The notes under the pieces: generated by a model
Told to the model about the DNA's origin: nothing
Databases searched by the model: none
The model's input: the letters and a program-made list of their open reading frames with translations, nothing else
Program-made: the position numbers and the translations under genes
Assembly (NCBI GenBank): GCA_944323885.1
Contig: CALUUD010000001.1
Location: 496,001 to 560,000 of the forward strand
Source: an uncultured Helicobacteraceae bacterium
GTDB lineage: Bacteria; Campylobacterota; Campylobacteria; Campylobacterales; Helicobacteraceae
Reading direction: 5' to 3'
DNA length: 64,000 nt
In this document: positions 29,274 to 39,431 of the stretch, one piece after another
Layout of the letters: each line of letters begins with the position of its first letter
Position numbering within the stretch: position 1 is the first letter of the stretch

Positions 29274-30347
29274 TTGATAAGATTAGAAAAAAATGAATCT
29301 TCTAATGATATAGAATCTTTAGATCTAGATTTAGAAGATAATATTCATAGTGATTTAGACAGTCTTGATGATTTAAATGAAAATACAGAAATTAATAATG
29401 TCCCAACACCAAAACAGGCTAGTTTAGATTCTTTATTGGATGAAGTTGTAAAAACACTAATTAGTAAAAACATACCTCCACTACCAGCAAATTACCAAGC
29501 ATTTTTTGAACAAATACTAAATAGTTATGATCTAGAGTTTCAAAAGAAAATTTATGATTTAATGGAAGCTGATACAAAAGATGATGATAGAAATATAAAC
29601 TTTGAAAAGAATATTCATATTGCATTTACAAAAACAAAAGAACTTCTTAGGTGCACATCATCAATTTATAAAAATTTTATCTTAATGAGTGATATTCAAA
29701 ATCAAATAATAAAATCCAAACCAGGTAGTATTGATAATTCAATATTAGAAAGGTTTAGACAAAGCCAAAATAATATTGATAAACAAGTTATTGAATTAAA
29801 AACATTGTATCAACAATGTAGCAAGGCATTAGAAAATTTAAATACAAACACTATGTATGATTCAAAATTTGATGTCTATAATAAGCGATATTTTATACAA
29901 TTAGTTCAAGATGAGGCTAAGTCTGTTCAAAAGTTCCATCACACCTCAACGGTATTAATGATGGCATTACCTAGTAGTATTACCCAATATTTAAATAATG
30001 ATCAAATGGCTATTGTTATTATGAAAACAGTTGCTAAGCTGCTTTTAAAAACATCAAGAAGAAGTGATATGATAGGTTATATTGGTAATGGAATCTTTGG
30101 AATGCTACTAAAACATTCTGATATATTTAGTTCAAAGAAAGCAAGTGAAAGATTAATTGAATTATTGAAAAATACAAATGTTTTCATAGGTAGTAATGAA
30201 TTAAATCTTAATCTTAATATAGGTATAGCAAAAATAAAGACAGATAGAAGTGCTCAAGATTCTCTTAATTATTCTATTTCAGCGTTAAGATTGGCACAAC
30301 AAAATAAAGTAGAATATTTAGTATATAAAGAGGATGATAATGATTGA
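29274..30347 (+). CDS. Degenerate GGDEF-domain protein
   Basis: A 357-residue protein starting at TTG 29274 with AAGGG six bases before it. Residues 1-45 are acidic; 55-190 are helical, probably a coiled sensor or scaffold region; 190-350 follow the diguanylate cyclase fold. The entry motif reads DSKFDVYNKRYF, where active enzymes have DxLTGLxNRR, and the active-site loop reads YIGNGIFGML in place of GGDEF. Both changes predict loss of cyclase activity. It may bind nucleotide or a protein partner instead. It sits in the tig-clpP-def cluster and overlaps def by eight bases. Confidence 0.8.
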   Translation: MIRLEKNESSNDIESLDLDLEDNIHSDLDSLDDLNENTEINNVPTPKQASLDSLLDEVVKTLISKNIPPLPANYQAFFEQILNSYDLEFQKKIYDLMEADTKDDDRNINFEKNIHIAFTKTKELLRCTSSIYKNFILMSDIQNQIIKSKPGSIDNSILERFRQSQNNIDKQVIELKTLYQQCSKALENLNTNTMYDSKFDVYNKRYFIQLVQDEAKSVQKFHHTSTVLMMALPSSITQYLNNDQMAIVIMKTVAKLLLKTSRRSDMIGYIGNGIFGMLLKHSDIFSSKKASERLIELLKNTNVFIGSNELNLNLNIGIAKIKTDRSAQDSLNYSISALRLAQQNKVEYLVYKEDDND

Positions 30348-30852
30348 AAATATTGTAATTTATCCAGATGGAAGACTAAGAGAGGTGTCAAAAGAAGTTA
30401 GTGAATTTGGTAGTTCTCTTAAAGAGACTTTAGATAATATGTATGAAACAATGATGGATAAAAATGGAGTGGGCTTAGCTGGTATTCAGATAGGCAAACT
30501 TGATAGGATTTTGATTGTAAATATTCCTAGAGATGATAAGGTGCAGTACAAAGAAGATTTGCTAGAAGTAATTAATCCAAAGATTTTAGAATCTAGTGGG
30601 GAGATTTTATTTCAAGAAGGATGCCTTAGTATTCCGAATTTTTATGAATATGTAAAAAGATACAGCTATATTAAACTTCAATATCAAGATAGAGAAGGCA
30701 GGATAAAAGAAATCGAAGCTAATGATTATCTTGCAGTTGCATTGCAACATGAGATAGACCATTTAAATGGTATTTTATTTATAGATAAGTTATCTATTTT
30801 GAAGCGTAAAAAGTTTGAAAAAGAATACAAAAAACAAAAAACTCCATGTTAA
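30340..30852 (+). CDS. def: Peptide deformylase
   Basis: Removes the N-formyl group from new proteins. All three motifs are intact: GVGLAGIQIG (residues 43-52), EGCLSIP with metal ligand C95, and QHEIDHLNG with H137, E138 and H141. The ATG at 30340 has AGAGG six bases upstream; the ATG two codons earlier is too near it. 170 residues, as usual. Co-translated with the GGDEF-like gene. Confidence 0.97.
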   Translation: MIENIVIYPDGRLREVSKEVSEFGSSLKETLDNMYETMMDKNGVGLAGIQIGKLDRILIVNIPRDDKVQYKEDLLEVINPKILESSGEILFQEGCLSIPNFYEYVKRYSYIKLQYQDREGRIKEIEANDYLAVALQHEIDHLNGILFIDKLSILKRKKFEKEYKKQKTPC

Positions 30853-30855
30853 AAA

Positions 30856-32355
30856 ATGGTAAAAAAAATACTTTGTGCTACTAGATTTGGAATAGGTGCT
30901 AAAATTATCGAAGTTGAGTCTATTTTTCAAAAAGGTTTGCCTAGTTTTATTATTACTGGCCTTGCAGGTAATTCCATACAAGAAGCTAGACAGCGTGTAT
31001 TAGGAGCACTATCAAATATTGATTTTGAAAGTCCAAATTTTAAAGTTACAATAAACTTATCACCATCAGATATAAGCAAAAATGGCTCACATTTTGATCT
31101 GCCTATAGCATTGCTTATTTCTCTTTATAGGATTGATATTGATTTGTCAAATTGGTTTGCTTTTGGTGAACTTGGTTTGGATGCTAGTATTAAAGATTCT
31201 AATATTATTTATCCATTATTATTAGAAGTAGCAAATATATACCCAAATAGTAATGTTTTATTGCCAAAAAGTGGTAAAAGGCTATATTCTAATGTGCCGG
31301 ATTTAAATATTTATTTTGCAGATAATTTACAAGAAGCTATAGAGGTGATTAAAAATCCACATAATAAATCCAAAAGATATGATTTTGATTTTAAGTTTTT
31401 AGAAGTAGATTCTAAAAAATATTATTTTGATGATAAATTTGAACTTGATTTCTATGATATTAATGGGCAGGTTTTAGCTAAGAGAGCAGCATTAATATCA
31501 GCTGCTGGTATGCATAATATTATATTTGATGGAAGTCCAGGATGTGGAAAAAGTATGATTGCAAAGAGAATGCAATATATTTTGCCACCTATTAGTTTTG
31601 AAGAGATGTGTGAGTGTGTGAGATTAAATACTTTAAATAATAAAGATACTTCTTATTCACCAATTCGCCCATTTAGAAATCCTCACCAAAGTAGCTCAAA
31701 AGCATCCATACTTGGTTCTATTGTTCAAAATGAAGCAAGACCTGGAGAGATAAGTCTAAGTCATAATGGTATATTATTTTTTGATGAATTACCAAACTTT
31801 CATAAAAGTATTTTAGAATCTTTAAGGGAGCCATTAGAAAATAATGAATTAAGTATTTCAAGGGTTAATTTAAAATTTACTTATCCGTCATCCATTTTAT
31901 TTATTGGTGCCATGAATCCATGTCCTTGTGGGAATTTGTATAGCCTTACAAAAGAATGCAGATGTAAAGATAGTGAAATAAAAAGTTATAGAAATAAATT
32001 ATCAGAGCCATTTTTAGATAGGATTGATTTATTTATAAAAATGGAAGAAACAAAAAGTGATGAGAAAGTTTATTCTAGAGATCTTTTTAGAGATGTCTTA
32101 AATGTATTCAAAATACAAAAAGAAAGAGGGCAAAATAGACTAAATGGTAAACTAAATGATAATGAATTAGATAAATTTTGTATTTTAGATAGTGATATTA
32201 AAGATTTGTTAAATAATGCTACTTGTAAATTTGGCTTAAGTCATCGTGGTAGAGTAAAGATTGTAAAAATAAGCAGGACTATTGCCGATCTTGACAAAAG
32301 TGAAAACATAAAAAAAGATCATTTGCTTGAAGCATTGTCTTTTAGGGTTTTTTAG
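30856..32355 (+). CDS. comM: ComM/YifB-type AAA+ ATPase (Mg-chelatase-like)
   Basis: A 499-residue AAA+ protein. The N-terminal domain (about 1-170) has the YifB opening, followed by Walker A FDGSPGCGKSM near residue 229, Walker B LFFDELPNF, and the cysteine cluster MNPCPCGN...CRC near 355-376. In other naturally transformable bacteria ComM is a helicase that extends branch migration during integration of donor DNA. It follows def by three bases, as in H. pylori. Confidence 0.92.
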   Translation: MVKKILCATRFGIGAKIIEVESIFQKGLPSFIITGLAGNSIQEARQRVLGALSNIDFESPNFKVTINLSPSDISKNGSHFDLPIALLISLYRIDIDLSNWFAFGELGLDASIKDSNIIYPLLLEVANIYPNSNVLLPKSGKRLYSNVPDLNIYFADNLQEAIEVIKNPHNKSKRYDFDFKFLEVDSKKYYFDDKFELDFYDINGQVLAKRAALISAAGMHNIIFDGSPGCGKSMIAKRMQYILPPISFEEMCECVRLNTLNNKDTSYSPIRPFRNPHQSSSKASILGSIVQNEARPGEISLSHNGILFFDELPNFHKSILESLREPLENNELSISRVNLKFTYPSSILFIGAMNPCPCGNLYSLTKECRCKDSEIKSYRNKLSEPFLDRIDLFIKMEETKSDEKVYSRDLFRDVLNVFKIQKERGQNRLNGKLNDNELDKFCILDSDIKDLLNNATCKFGLSHRGRVKIVKISRTIADLDKSENIKKDHLLEALSFRVF

Positions 32356-32358
32356 TTT

Positions 32359-32364
32359 TATAAT
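32359..32364 (+). promoter_or_regulatory. Candidate -10 box for fliW-proC-miaA
   Basis: TATAAT just after the comM stop and 48 bases before the fliW ATG. Confidence 0.4.
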
Positions 32365-32411
32365 TTTTAAAAATAAAGTAAAATAATACAATTTAAAAAA
32401 GGAAATTTTTA

Positions 32412-32807
32412 ATGGAATTTGAAGTAAAATCCCCAATACTTGGTTTTGAAAATATCAGTAGAATGAAGCTAGAAAAGATTGATGATATTTTTATGAGATT
32501 GGATAATGCAAGTGGTGATTTGCCATCATTTACTCTCGTAAATCCTTTTGCTTTATGTGAATATAGTTTTGAAATACCAACAGCTATACAAGTTTTATTG
32601 GATATTGATGGAGAGAAAACAAAAAATATTTTAATTGCAAATATTATGGTTGTTTACAAAGAAATTAAGGATTCTACTATTAATTTTCTTGCTCCTATTG
32701 TATTTAATTTTGATAATAAAACTATGGCACAAGTCGTTTTAGATATGATGAAATATCCACAATATGGAATATCTGAACCAATATCAAAATTTTTAAAAGA
32801 ACAATAA
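32412..32807 (+). CDS. fliW: Flagellar assembly factor FliW
   Basis: A 131-residue protein with the FliW pattern: an N-terminal SPILGFENI, central FTLVNPFALC, and a C-terminal strand region ending near NFLAPIVFNF. FliW binds flagellin and the translational regulator CsrA, linking flagellin supply to its translation. AAAGGAAA precedes the ATG. Helicobacter usually has two FliW copies; only this one is in the window. Its stop overlaps the proC ATG. Confidence 0.92.
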   Translation: MEFEVKSPILGFENISRMKLEKIDDIFMRLDNASGDLPSFTLVNPFALCEYSFEIPTAIQVLLDIDGEKTKNILIANIMVVYKEIKDSTINFLAPIVFNFDNKTMAQVVLDMMKYPQYGISEPISKFLKEQ

Positions 32808-33571
32808 TGAATACTATCTCAATTATTGGTTATGGCAAAATGGCAAAGGCTATCGCTTGTGGTCTTAATGGTAAGTTTAGGTTAGAGATAATAGGTAGAG
32901 ATAAAGATAAAATAGAGAAGTTTATAAAAGAAAATAATCTTTTAAATACAACATCGCTTAATATTCAATCAACAATAGATATTAAAGATAAGATAATAAT
33001 TTTAGCTATCAAGCCTTATGCGTTAGAGTATTTTAAATATGAGAATCAGAGCAAAGTAGTTTTTAATATTATGGCTGGTGTAAGCATAGCAAAGCTAAAA
33101 AATGTTTTAAATTCTCAATCATATTGTAGGGTAATGCCAAATATTGCATCTCTTGTTGGATCTGGTGTAAGTGTAATTTATAGTGATAATATTGAAACTA
33201 GGCAATTAGCACAGGATATTTTTAATGTGCTAGGTAGCAGTATTTTTGTAGATAAAGAAGAGCATATAAATAGTGCAGGTGCAATATCTGGTAGTGGGCC
33301 AGCATATCTTGGTCTTGTCGCTGAAGCTTTAGTTGATGCTGGTGTTAGAGAGGGGTTGAGTTTTGAGTTATCTACTCAGCTTGTAAATGGTCTCTTTGAT
33401 GGTTTTGCAAAATTACTTAAAGTGAAAATACCAAATGAAATTAGATATGATACGACAAGTCCTGGTGGTACCACAATAGAAGGTATATTAGAGCTAGAAA
33501 ATAGTGCTACTAGAGCTGCATTTATTAATGCAGTTAGTGCTGCCCACAAAAAAGCTAAAACTTTATCTTGA
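32807..33571 (+). CDS. proC: Pyrroline-5-carboxylate reductase
   Basis: Last step of proline synthesis. The 254-residue protein opens with the NAD(P) motif IIGYGKMAKAI and has the C-terminal signature SPGGTTIEGILELE and the SGSGPAYLGLV segment. It overlaps fliW (TAATG) and the miaA start, forming a tightly coupled trio. Confidence 0.96.
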   Translation: MNTISIIGYGKMAKAIACGLNGKFRLEIIGRDKDKIEKFIKENNLLNTTSLNIQSTIDIKDKIIILAIKPYALEYFKYENQSKVVFNIMAGVSIAKLKNVLNSQSYCRVMPNIASLVGSGVSVIYSDNIETRQLAQDIFNVLGSSIFVDKEEHINSAGAISGSGPAYLGLVAEALVDAGVREGLSFELSTQLVNGLFDGFAKLLKVKIPNEIRYDTTSPGGTTIEGILELENSATRAAFINAVSAAHKKAKTLS

Positions 33572-34440
33572 ATGCTATTATTGGTGCCACAGCAAGTGGA
33601 AAAAGTTCTCTTGCTTTATATTTAGCACATAAATATAAGCTTGATATTTTTTCAATAGATTCTCTTAGTGTATATAAGTATATTGATATAGCATCTGCAA
33701 AGCCAAGCAAAGTTGAATTAGAGCAAGTAAAACATTATGGTATTGATGTTCTTAATCCAGATGAAAGATGCAATGCAAAATTATTTTTTAATTTGCTTAA
33801 AAATTTGCCATCAAATCGCATCCTTATTGTAGGTGGTAGTAGTTTTTATTTAAAATCAATAATTGATGGTTTATCAGATATGCCACAATCAAATAAGAAT
33901 GTTGATATGTATCTAGAATCTTTGCTTAGAGATAAACATGAAGCTTACAACTTGCTAGTAAAGATTGATAAAATGTATGCATCAAGAATACATCAAAATG
34001 ATACATATAGGATTGTAAAAGGATTAGAAATTTATTTTATTACAGGAAAGCCACCAAGTGTATTTTTTGCAGAAAATAAAAAGCAGAAACTTGATATAAA
34101 AATTAATATTTTTGAATTAATAAAGCCAAAAGAAGTATTAATAAAAGATATAGAATTAAGAACGTCTAATATGTTTAAAAATGGATTGGTAGATGAAGTA
34201 AAAGGATTAATATTGCATTATCCATATTCACAGACATTAAAAGCAATAGGCATAAGAGAAATTATTGATTTTTTAAATAATAAAATTACCCTTGAAGAGA
34301 GTAAAAACTTAATTATAAAAAATACAATACAGTTAGCAAAAAGACAAAAGACATTTAATAAAACCCAATTTAATAATATATTTCGTGGTAATTTTTTGGA
34401 GCTCAAAGATATATTAGAAAGGTCATATAATATTTGTTAG
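33568..34440 (+). CDS. miaA: tRNA dimethylallyltransferase
   Basis: Adds a dimethylallyl group to A37 of tRNAs that read U-starting codons. The 290-residue protein begins right at the P-loop (IIGATASGKSSLAL) followed by DSLSVYKYIDIASAKP, so the TTG at 33568, overlapping the proC stop, is the only plausible start. A weak ribosome site fits translational coupling. A long hairpin terminator follows. Confidence 0.95.
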   Translation: MNAIIGATASGKSSLALYLAHKYKLDIFSIDSLSVYKYIDIASAKPSKVELEQVKHYGIDVLNPDERCNAKLFFNLLKNLPSNRILIVGGSSFYLKSIIDGLSDMPQSNKNVDMYLESLLRDKHEAYNLLVKIDKMYASRIHQNDTYRIVKGLEIYFITGKPPSVFFAENKKQKLDIKINIFELIKPKEVLIKDIELRTSNMFKNGLVDEVKGLILHYPYSQTLKAIGIREIIDFLNNKITLEESKNLIIKNTIQLAKRQKTFNKTQFNNIFRGNFLELKDILERSYNIC

Positions 34441-34533
34441 TTTTAGTATTTAATCAATACATTTTAATTAAATATACTTCTTAAGTTTAGTTTTATAAAT
34501 TGTTTACAATTTCATTAGGCATACTATGTTTTA

Positions 34534-34571
34534 ATTTTACCAACTAGTATAAATACATTAGTTGGTAAAAT
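34534..34571. terminator. Bidirectional terminator between miaA and rpsR
   Basis: A perfect 13-base inverted repeat (34534-34546 and 34559-34571) with a 12-base loop lies between converging genes; the outer ends are A/T runs suitable for termination in both directions. The rest of the 136-base gap shows nothing else. Confidence 0.8.
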
Positions 34572-34576
34572 ATTTA

Positions 34577-34834
34577 CTATATTTTAAATGGATTTTCCAC
34601 TACATTCTTAGTGTCAATTATGTATGGAATAAGTGCCATATGTCTAGCTCTTTTTATTGCTACTTCAACTCTTTCTTGCCATTTTTTTGTATTTCCTGTT
34701 AATCTTCTTGGCATAATTTTATATCTCTCTGATAGAGAATATTTAAGTAATTCTATATCTTTATAGTCAATAAATTCTATTTTTGCCTCTGTATATCTGC
34801 AGTATCTCTTTGAGTATCTTTTCTTTTCTGTCAT
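34577..34834 (-). CDS. rpsR: Small ribosomal subunit protein bS18
   Basis: An 85-residue S18 with the conserved [17 protein letters not shown] start and the [11 protein letters not shown] and [12 protein letters not shown] segments. AAGGAGAA precedes the ATG. It ends the rpsF-ssb-rpsR operon. Confidence 0.97.
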   Translation of the reverse strand: MTEKKRYSKRYCRYTEAKIEFIDYKDIELLKYSLSERYKIMPRRLTGNTKKWQERVEVAIKRARHMALIPYIIDTKNVVENPFKI

Positions 34835-34848
34835 TTTCTTCTCCTTAA

Positions 34849-35292
34849 TTAAAATGGTATTTCATCTTCATCTATTTCAATTTGTATATTTTTTTTATTA
34901 TCCGTGATGCTATCATTTTGATATTCTTGCATAGAATTATTATCACTATGATTTGATGTGTCACTATAGGCTCTTCCTAACATTTGCATATTTTCTGCTA
35001 CTATGCTGTGTTTATTTCTTTTTGCACCAGTTGCATCATTCCAAGTTTCTAATACCAATCTTCCTTCTATTAGAACTTGTGAACCTTTTTTTAGATATTG
35101 GTTTGCAACCTCTGCTGTTCGCCCAAATAATTTTACATCAACAAAACAAGTTTCATCAGTCATAGTGCCATCTTGTTTTTTAAATTTTCTATTTGAGGCA
35201 AGTCCTATTGTAGCTGCAGCACTACCACTAGGTAGATATTTTAATTCCACATCTCTAGTAAGATTACCAATTATTATAATTTTATTAAACAT
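34849..35292 (-). CDS. ssb: Single-stranded DNA-binding protein
   Basis: A 147-residue SSB with an OB fold over residues 1-105 (start [20 protein letters not shown]), a polar linker, and the acidic tail ending DEDEIPF that recruits repair and replication partners. It lies between rpsF and rpsR, the common bacterial order. Confidence 0.97.
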   Translation of the reverse strand: MFNKIIIIGNLTRDVELKYLPSGSAAATIGLASNRKFKKQDGTMTDETCFVDVKLFGRTAEVANQYLKKGSQVLIEGRLVLETWNDATGAKRNKHSIVAENMQMLGRAYSDTSNHSDNNSMQEYQNDSITDNKKNIQIEIDEDEIPF

Positions 35293-35302
35293 AACACTAT
35301 CT

Positions 35303-35758
35303 TTAGCTTTCTATGTTTTGAGATTCTCCATTAGCAGAATCTTTTATATCTTCTGTTATGCTACTAGCTCCCCCTTCTTCTATTTTTGCTTTTACTTTTG
35401 GTTTTTCTTTTCTTGGATCTGGCTTGCCATTTGAAATATCAACTAGAGTTTGCCATGTTTTTTGTTCTCTTTTATTTTTATAATTAATTACAATAAACCT
35501 TAATATATCTTCTGTAATTCTGTAATTTCTCTCTAATTCTGCTATAAGGTTAGCTTTAGATTTGAAATATATAACATAGTAATACCCACGCTTATTCTTT
35601 TTGATTTCATAGGCTAGATTTCTCATTCCCATATTAATACAACCATCTATGATTGCACCATTGGTTGTAAGAATATTTTTAAAAAAATCAATCTTTGTAT
35701 TAATCTCTTCTTGAGTAAGAGTAGGCTTTAAGATAAACATAGTCTCATAATATCGCAT
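35303..35758 (-). CDS. rpsF: Small ribosomal subunit protein bS6
   Basis: A 151-residue S6. Residues 1-95 are the S6 fold ([12 protein letters not shown] start). The remaining 50 or so residues form a charged, poorly ordered tail longer than in E. coli, as in other Campylobacterota. GGAG precedes the ATG. It heads the rpsF-ssb-rpsR operon; a CATAAT at 35774-35779 on this strand could be the -10 box. Confidence 0.95.
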   Translation of the reverse strand: MRYYETMFILKPTLTQEEINTKIDFFKNILTTNGAIIDGCINMGMRNLAYEIKKNKRGYYYVIYFKSKANLIAELERNYRITEDILRFIVINYKNKREQKTWQTLVDISNGKPDPRKEKPKVKAKIEEGGASSITEDIKDSANGESQNIES

Positions 35759-35832
35759 ATTTTCTCCTTATGGATTATGCCTTAAATATGTAATATTTAA
35801 AGCAAGGAATTTAAAATTTAAAAGTGCCTATT

Positions 35833-36831
35833 CTATGTAATTATTGCTTGAATTTTTATTAAATTTGGTAAATAATTCTTTTGTATTCCTGTTATGCTAG
35901 AAAGTCGCCAATTATTAAGTGTTTTAAATATTTCTAAATATTGTTTCTCTTTTAATCTTGTAGCAAATTGAACATATTTATCTTCAATATTCTTTGGCAA
36001 TGTATAACCAAGCACATCTTTTGAGTTATATATTCCACTTGTCTTAATGTATGAGAAAAATAAAAATAATTTATAAAAATAGCCATACATAGTATTTATC
36101 ATATCCATATCAGATATTCCATATTCTTCAAGTTTTATTAGAATTTTTATATAGTCTCGTCTTGCAAGTATGGAATCGCATAGTTCATCTATTGTGTTTG
36201 TAAAAAGCCCATAGCATAATGTATCAATATCAGCTTTTGTTATTTCCCTTTGAAACACTACAAATTTTTGTAATTCATTTATACATATTCCAATTTCATA
36301 ATTTTGAAGTTCATATAAATATGCTAAGTTTGCTTGACTGATATTAATTTTATTTATTTTTGCAGAATCTTGAAGCATTTCCAGTGCCTCTTTTGTGCTT
36401 GGTTTGAAGAATCTAGCATTAATAAAATCATTGTTATTGAAATATGTAGATATTGTTTTTGTATCTTTTGTATAATTTTGTGATCCATTATTATAAAATT
36501 CTACTATTAGATAATTTTGTGGATTATTTTTTAAGATATTAATAAAATCTTTAAAATCGCTATCTCTACCTTTTTTGACTTTTGTAGAATCCATTTTTAT
36601 ATAAACAAGACTGGCTGTAGAAAATAATGATTGTTGGCTAAATATATCAATGATTGTATTTTTATTATACTCATCAAAATAGAATGAAAATACATCTACA
36701 TCCGTATTTTTTATTATTATTTGTTTTATTTTTTTACCATAATAATCTATTAAAAAATCACATTCTCCATATAGAAATGATGCTCTTGGAATGTTAGATT
36801 TTAATAAATTATCTAGTTCTTTTTTGTACAC
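35833..36831 (-). CDS. holA: DNA polymerase III delta subunit-like protein
   Basis: A 332-residue protein resembling HolA, the clamp-loader subunit that opens the beta clamp. The N-terminal AAA-like region begins with ASFLYGECDFLIDYY, without an intact P-loop, as expected for delta, and a helical collar domain fills residues 215-330. Sequence conservation in this family is low. The start is GTG. It stands upstream of rpsF, as in H. pylori where the gene was annotated as hypothetical. Confidence 0.8.
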   Translation of the reverse strand: MYKKELDNLLKSNIPRASFLYGECDFLIDYYGKKIKQIIIKNTDVDVFSFYFDEYNKNTIIDIFSQQSLFSTASLVYIKMDSTKVKKGRDSDFKDFINILKNNPQNYLIVEFYNNGSQNYTKDTKTISTYFNNNDFINARFFKPSTKEALEMLQDSAKINKINISQANLAYLYELQNYEIGICINELQKFVVFQREITKADIDTLCYGLFTNTIDELCDSILARRDYIKILIKLEEYGISDMDMINTMYGYFYKLFLFFSYIKTSGIYNSKDVLGYTLPKNIEDKYVQFATRLKEKQYLEIFKTLNNWRLSSITGIQKNYLPNLIKIQAIIT

Positions 36832-36832
36832 T

Positions 36833-38014
36833 TTAGCTTCTATAATCTGAGTTAATTTCTATATATTTATATCCAAGATCACATCCATATGCAGTAAATG
36901 ATTCACTTCCTACACCTAAATCACAAGTAATCTTAAAATCTTCCATTTTCATAGTTTTTGCTGCTTGTTCCTCTGATTGAAAATATATATTTTGACATTC
37001 ATAAATAAGTATATCACCTATATATATCTTTAATACATTTGGATCTGCAACAACACCAGATGCGCCAATTGTAGATGCTATTCTCCCCCAATTAGGATCA
37101 CATCCAAATAATGCAGTTTTTACAAGTAGTGAATTTGATAGAGCTTTTGCACATTTCATAGCTTCATCTTTACTCTTTGCATTAATTACTTCAAATGCTA
37201 CAACCTTAGAACTGCCTTCACCATCTTTTAATATATCAATAGCTAGTTTTTTCATTATCATTTCAAGTGCTGTTTTAAATGCTTCTTTGTTATAAGATCT
37301 TGATTTTCTATTTGTAAATAAAAATACACTATCATTTGTGCTTGTATCCCCATCTACACTAATTGCATTAAATGTAGTATATGCACATTCATTTAGTAAC
37401 TCTTTCATATCATTTTTTGGAATATCTGCATCTGTTATAATAAAGCACAACATAGTAGCCATAGATGGGTTTATCATTCCAGCGCCTTTTGCCATAGCGC
37501 CAATTGTAAATGTAGAATCTTCTACATCGATTTTTAGTGCAATCTCTTTACTAAATTGATCTGTTGTAAGTATCGCATTTGCTGCATTTTTATGATTTTT
37601 AGACTCTAGGTTAAATAAATTAAATCCATTTATGATTTTATCTTTTGGTAAATATTGTCCAATAATTCCTGTGCTAGAAAAAATAGGATTTTGAATATTG
37701 TGAAATTTTTTCTTAAGAGCATCTAATACTTCATTTACATCATTTATCCCCTTTTGTCCAGTCATTGCATTTGCATTTTTTGTGTTAATCAAAACAAAGT
37801 TACTCTGTTTACCTTTTGTATGTCTTAAAAAATATTCAATTGGTGCAGCCTTGAAAGTATTGTTTGTAAAAATAGATTCTACATCTAGCATTGTATCACT
37901 ATGGATAAATGCTAAATCAAGTTCTTTATTTGGTTTTAATCCACAATGAACTCCATCACAATAAATTCCATCAACTGCACTAACTCCACCACTAATTGGC
38001 ATAATATCAAACAT
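36833..38014 (-). CDS. argJ: Glutamate N-acetyltransferase / amino-acid acetyltransferase
   Basis: Arginine pathway enzyme that recycles the acetyl group from acetylornithine to glutamate. The 393-residue precursor has the [14 protein letters not shown] motif, where self-cleavage before the threonine yields the alpha and beta chains. [10 protein letters not shown] and the C-terminal [23 protein letters not shown] are also typical. H. pylori lacks this gene, so this organism probably makes arginine. Its start overlaps the end of kchA by eight bases. Confidence 0.96.
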   Translation of the reverse strand: MFDIMPISGGVSAVDGIYCDGVHCGLKPNKELDLAFIHSDTMLDVESIFTNNTFKAAPIEYFLRHTKGKQSNFVLINTKNANAMTGQKGINDVNEVLDALKKKFHNIQNPIFSSTGIIGQYLPKDKIINGFNLFNLESKNHKNAANAILTTDQFSKEIALKIDVEDSTFTIGAMAKGAGMINPSMATMLCFIITDADIPKNDMKELLNECAYTTFNAISVDGDTSTNDSVFLFTNRKSRSYNKEAFKTALEMIMKKLAIDILKDGEGSSKVVAFEVINAKSKDEAMKCAKALSNSLLVKTALFGCDPNWGRIASTIGASGVVADPNVLKIYIGDILIYECQNIYFQSEEQAAKTMKMEDFKITCDLGVGSESFTAYGCDLGYKYIEINSDYRS

Positions 38015-39131
38015 ATTTTAATTCCTCTGGTTTTTCTCTTTTCATAATAATTCGCTTAGTTTGTCTTATATGGCTTGAGTGTCCTATAATTAATAATTTG
38101 CACTCGCTAGTGATTAATACATCGCCTGTTGGCATAGATATATATTTACCATCTTTTTGTTCTATTCCTATTACTGTTGCCTTTGTAACTTCTCTTAAAT
38201 GTGCTTCTCTAAGTTTTTTTAATACTAGCCAACTATATTTTGGGACTACCACTTCTTCAAGACTTAATGAATTTTCTTTTTTACTCATAAAATGTTCTAT
38301 TATATTTTCGCTACCAGGTTGAACTATAATAGAGCTTATCCTCTGTGCAGCAAGATTTGTAGGTGAAATAATATAATTTGCACCAATTTTTTTTAGTTTG
38401 TTTGTTTCCTCATTATTATTTGCTATTGATATAATATTATATGAGTGTCTTTTTAATTCTTTTTCATAAAGCCTAATTGAAACAATGAGGGCAATGTTGT
38501 CAGTAATATTTTTTGAAAATATAATAGCACCTTTTGCAGATGATAAATGAGATTTTAATATTGAATTTATGGAGTGTGGATCATCATTTATATAATAGGG
38601 GTATCTGTATTTTATAGCTTCTTTTTCAAAATCATTACTTGGATCTACAATAACAAATGGAATCTGTGCTTGTAAGAACTGCTCAGATAATTGTATTGAA
38701 AATTCATTATGATAAAAAATTACATAGTGGTTTTTTAATCTTGCTATTTTATTTATCATTTTCATTTCCTTAATTATGGATATTAACTTTCCACCCATAA
38801 TTACATTTACAACTACAGCAACACAAAGTGTAATAGTTGCAGCACCAATAAGCATTAAAATTGTTGTAAAGATTATTGTAATTGGGCTAAATTGATGTTC
38901 TTTTAAAGCACCAAATCCTGTATTTGTAAATGTATACGAAGCTTGAAAAAAGGCTTCAATCAGTGTATAGTCTTCTAGTGCTAAATATCCAAGTGTCCCA
39001 AGAATTAAAAATACTTGGACAATTACAAATGGGAATCTAAATCTAGCTAATTCACTTAAAAGTTCTGGAGTTAAATCAATATCTGGCTTTTTGCTACGAT
39101 CAAAGTCTAGAAACCATAGTAACTTAGCCAT
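38007..39131 (-). CDS. kchA: Two-helix potassium channel with RCK (TrkA) domain
   Basis: A 374-residue channel. Two membrane helices (about 31-54 and 85-113) flank a pore loop with the filter TNTGFGA, a variant of TVGYG. A TrkA-N Rossmann domain ([12 protein letters not shown] onward) and a TrkA-C domain (about 285-365) follow. It resembles the H. pylori channel HpKchA (HP0490), needed for potassium uptake and colonisation, and like it lies next to rpmB. The name is by analogy. Confidence 0.88.
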   Translation of the reverse strand: MAKLLWFLDFDRSKKPDIDLTPELLSELARFRFPFVIVQVFLILGTLGYLALEDYTLIEAFFQASYTFTNTGFGALKEHQFSPITIIFTTILMLIGAATITLCVAVVVNVIMGGKLISIIKEMKMINKIARLKNHYVIFYHNEFSIQLSEQFLQAQIPFVIVDPSNDFEKEAIKYRYPYYINDDPHSINSILKSHLSSAKGAIIFSKNITDNIALIVSIRLYEKELKRHSYNIISIANNNEETNKLKKIGANYIISPTNLAAQRISSIIVQPGSENIIEHFMSKKENSLSLEEVVVPKYSWLVLKKLREAHLREVTKATVIGIEQKDGKYISMPTGDVLITSECKLLIIGHSSHIRQTKRIIMKREKPEELKYV

Positions 39132-39150
39132 AGCTTAAATTTATTAAAAT

Positions 39151-39339
39151 TTAAGAGCTTTTTTTCATAGTTCTAAGTGTAGAAGCTGCAACCTTCAATT
39201 TAACTCTTCTTCCATCATCAAGTGTAACTCTAACTGTTCTTAGATTTGGATATAGTCTATTTTTTGTTTTATTGTTTGCATGGCTTACATTATTGCCAAC
39301 CATTGGAGATTTGCCGCTAAAAAAACATTTTTTTGCCAT
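39151..39339 (-). CDS. rpmB: Large ribosomal subunit protein bL28
   Basis: A 62-residue L28 with the [18 protein letters not shown] start and the [15 protein letters not shown] core. A single cysteine remains; the zinc-binding cysteine set of some L28 forms is absent. Immediately upstream of kchA. Confidence 0.96.
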   Translation of the reverse strand: MAKKCFFSGKSPMVGNNVSHANNKTKNRLYPNLRTVRVTLDDGRRVKLKVAASTLRTMKKSS

Positions 39340-39396
39340 TTTTTAACCTCTTTATTAAAAATAAACTTGATATTTTATTACTTTTATTAAAAAACT

Positions 39397-39421
39397 AGCT
39401 TAAATAATTATTATTTAAGCT
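39397..39421 (-). terminator. Terminator for the ccoS-flavoprotein pair
   Basis: A perfect palindrome with an 11-base stem and three-base loop lies just past the stop at 39432; on the - strand it is followed by a run of T bases. Confidence 0.75.
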
Positions 39422-39431
39422 GTATGAAGTT

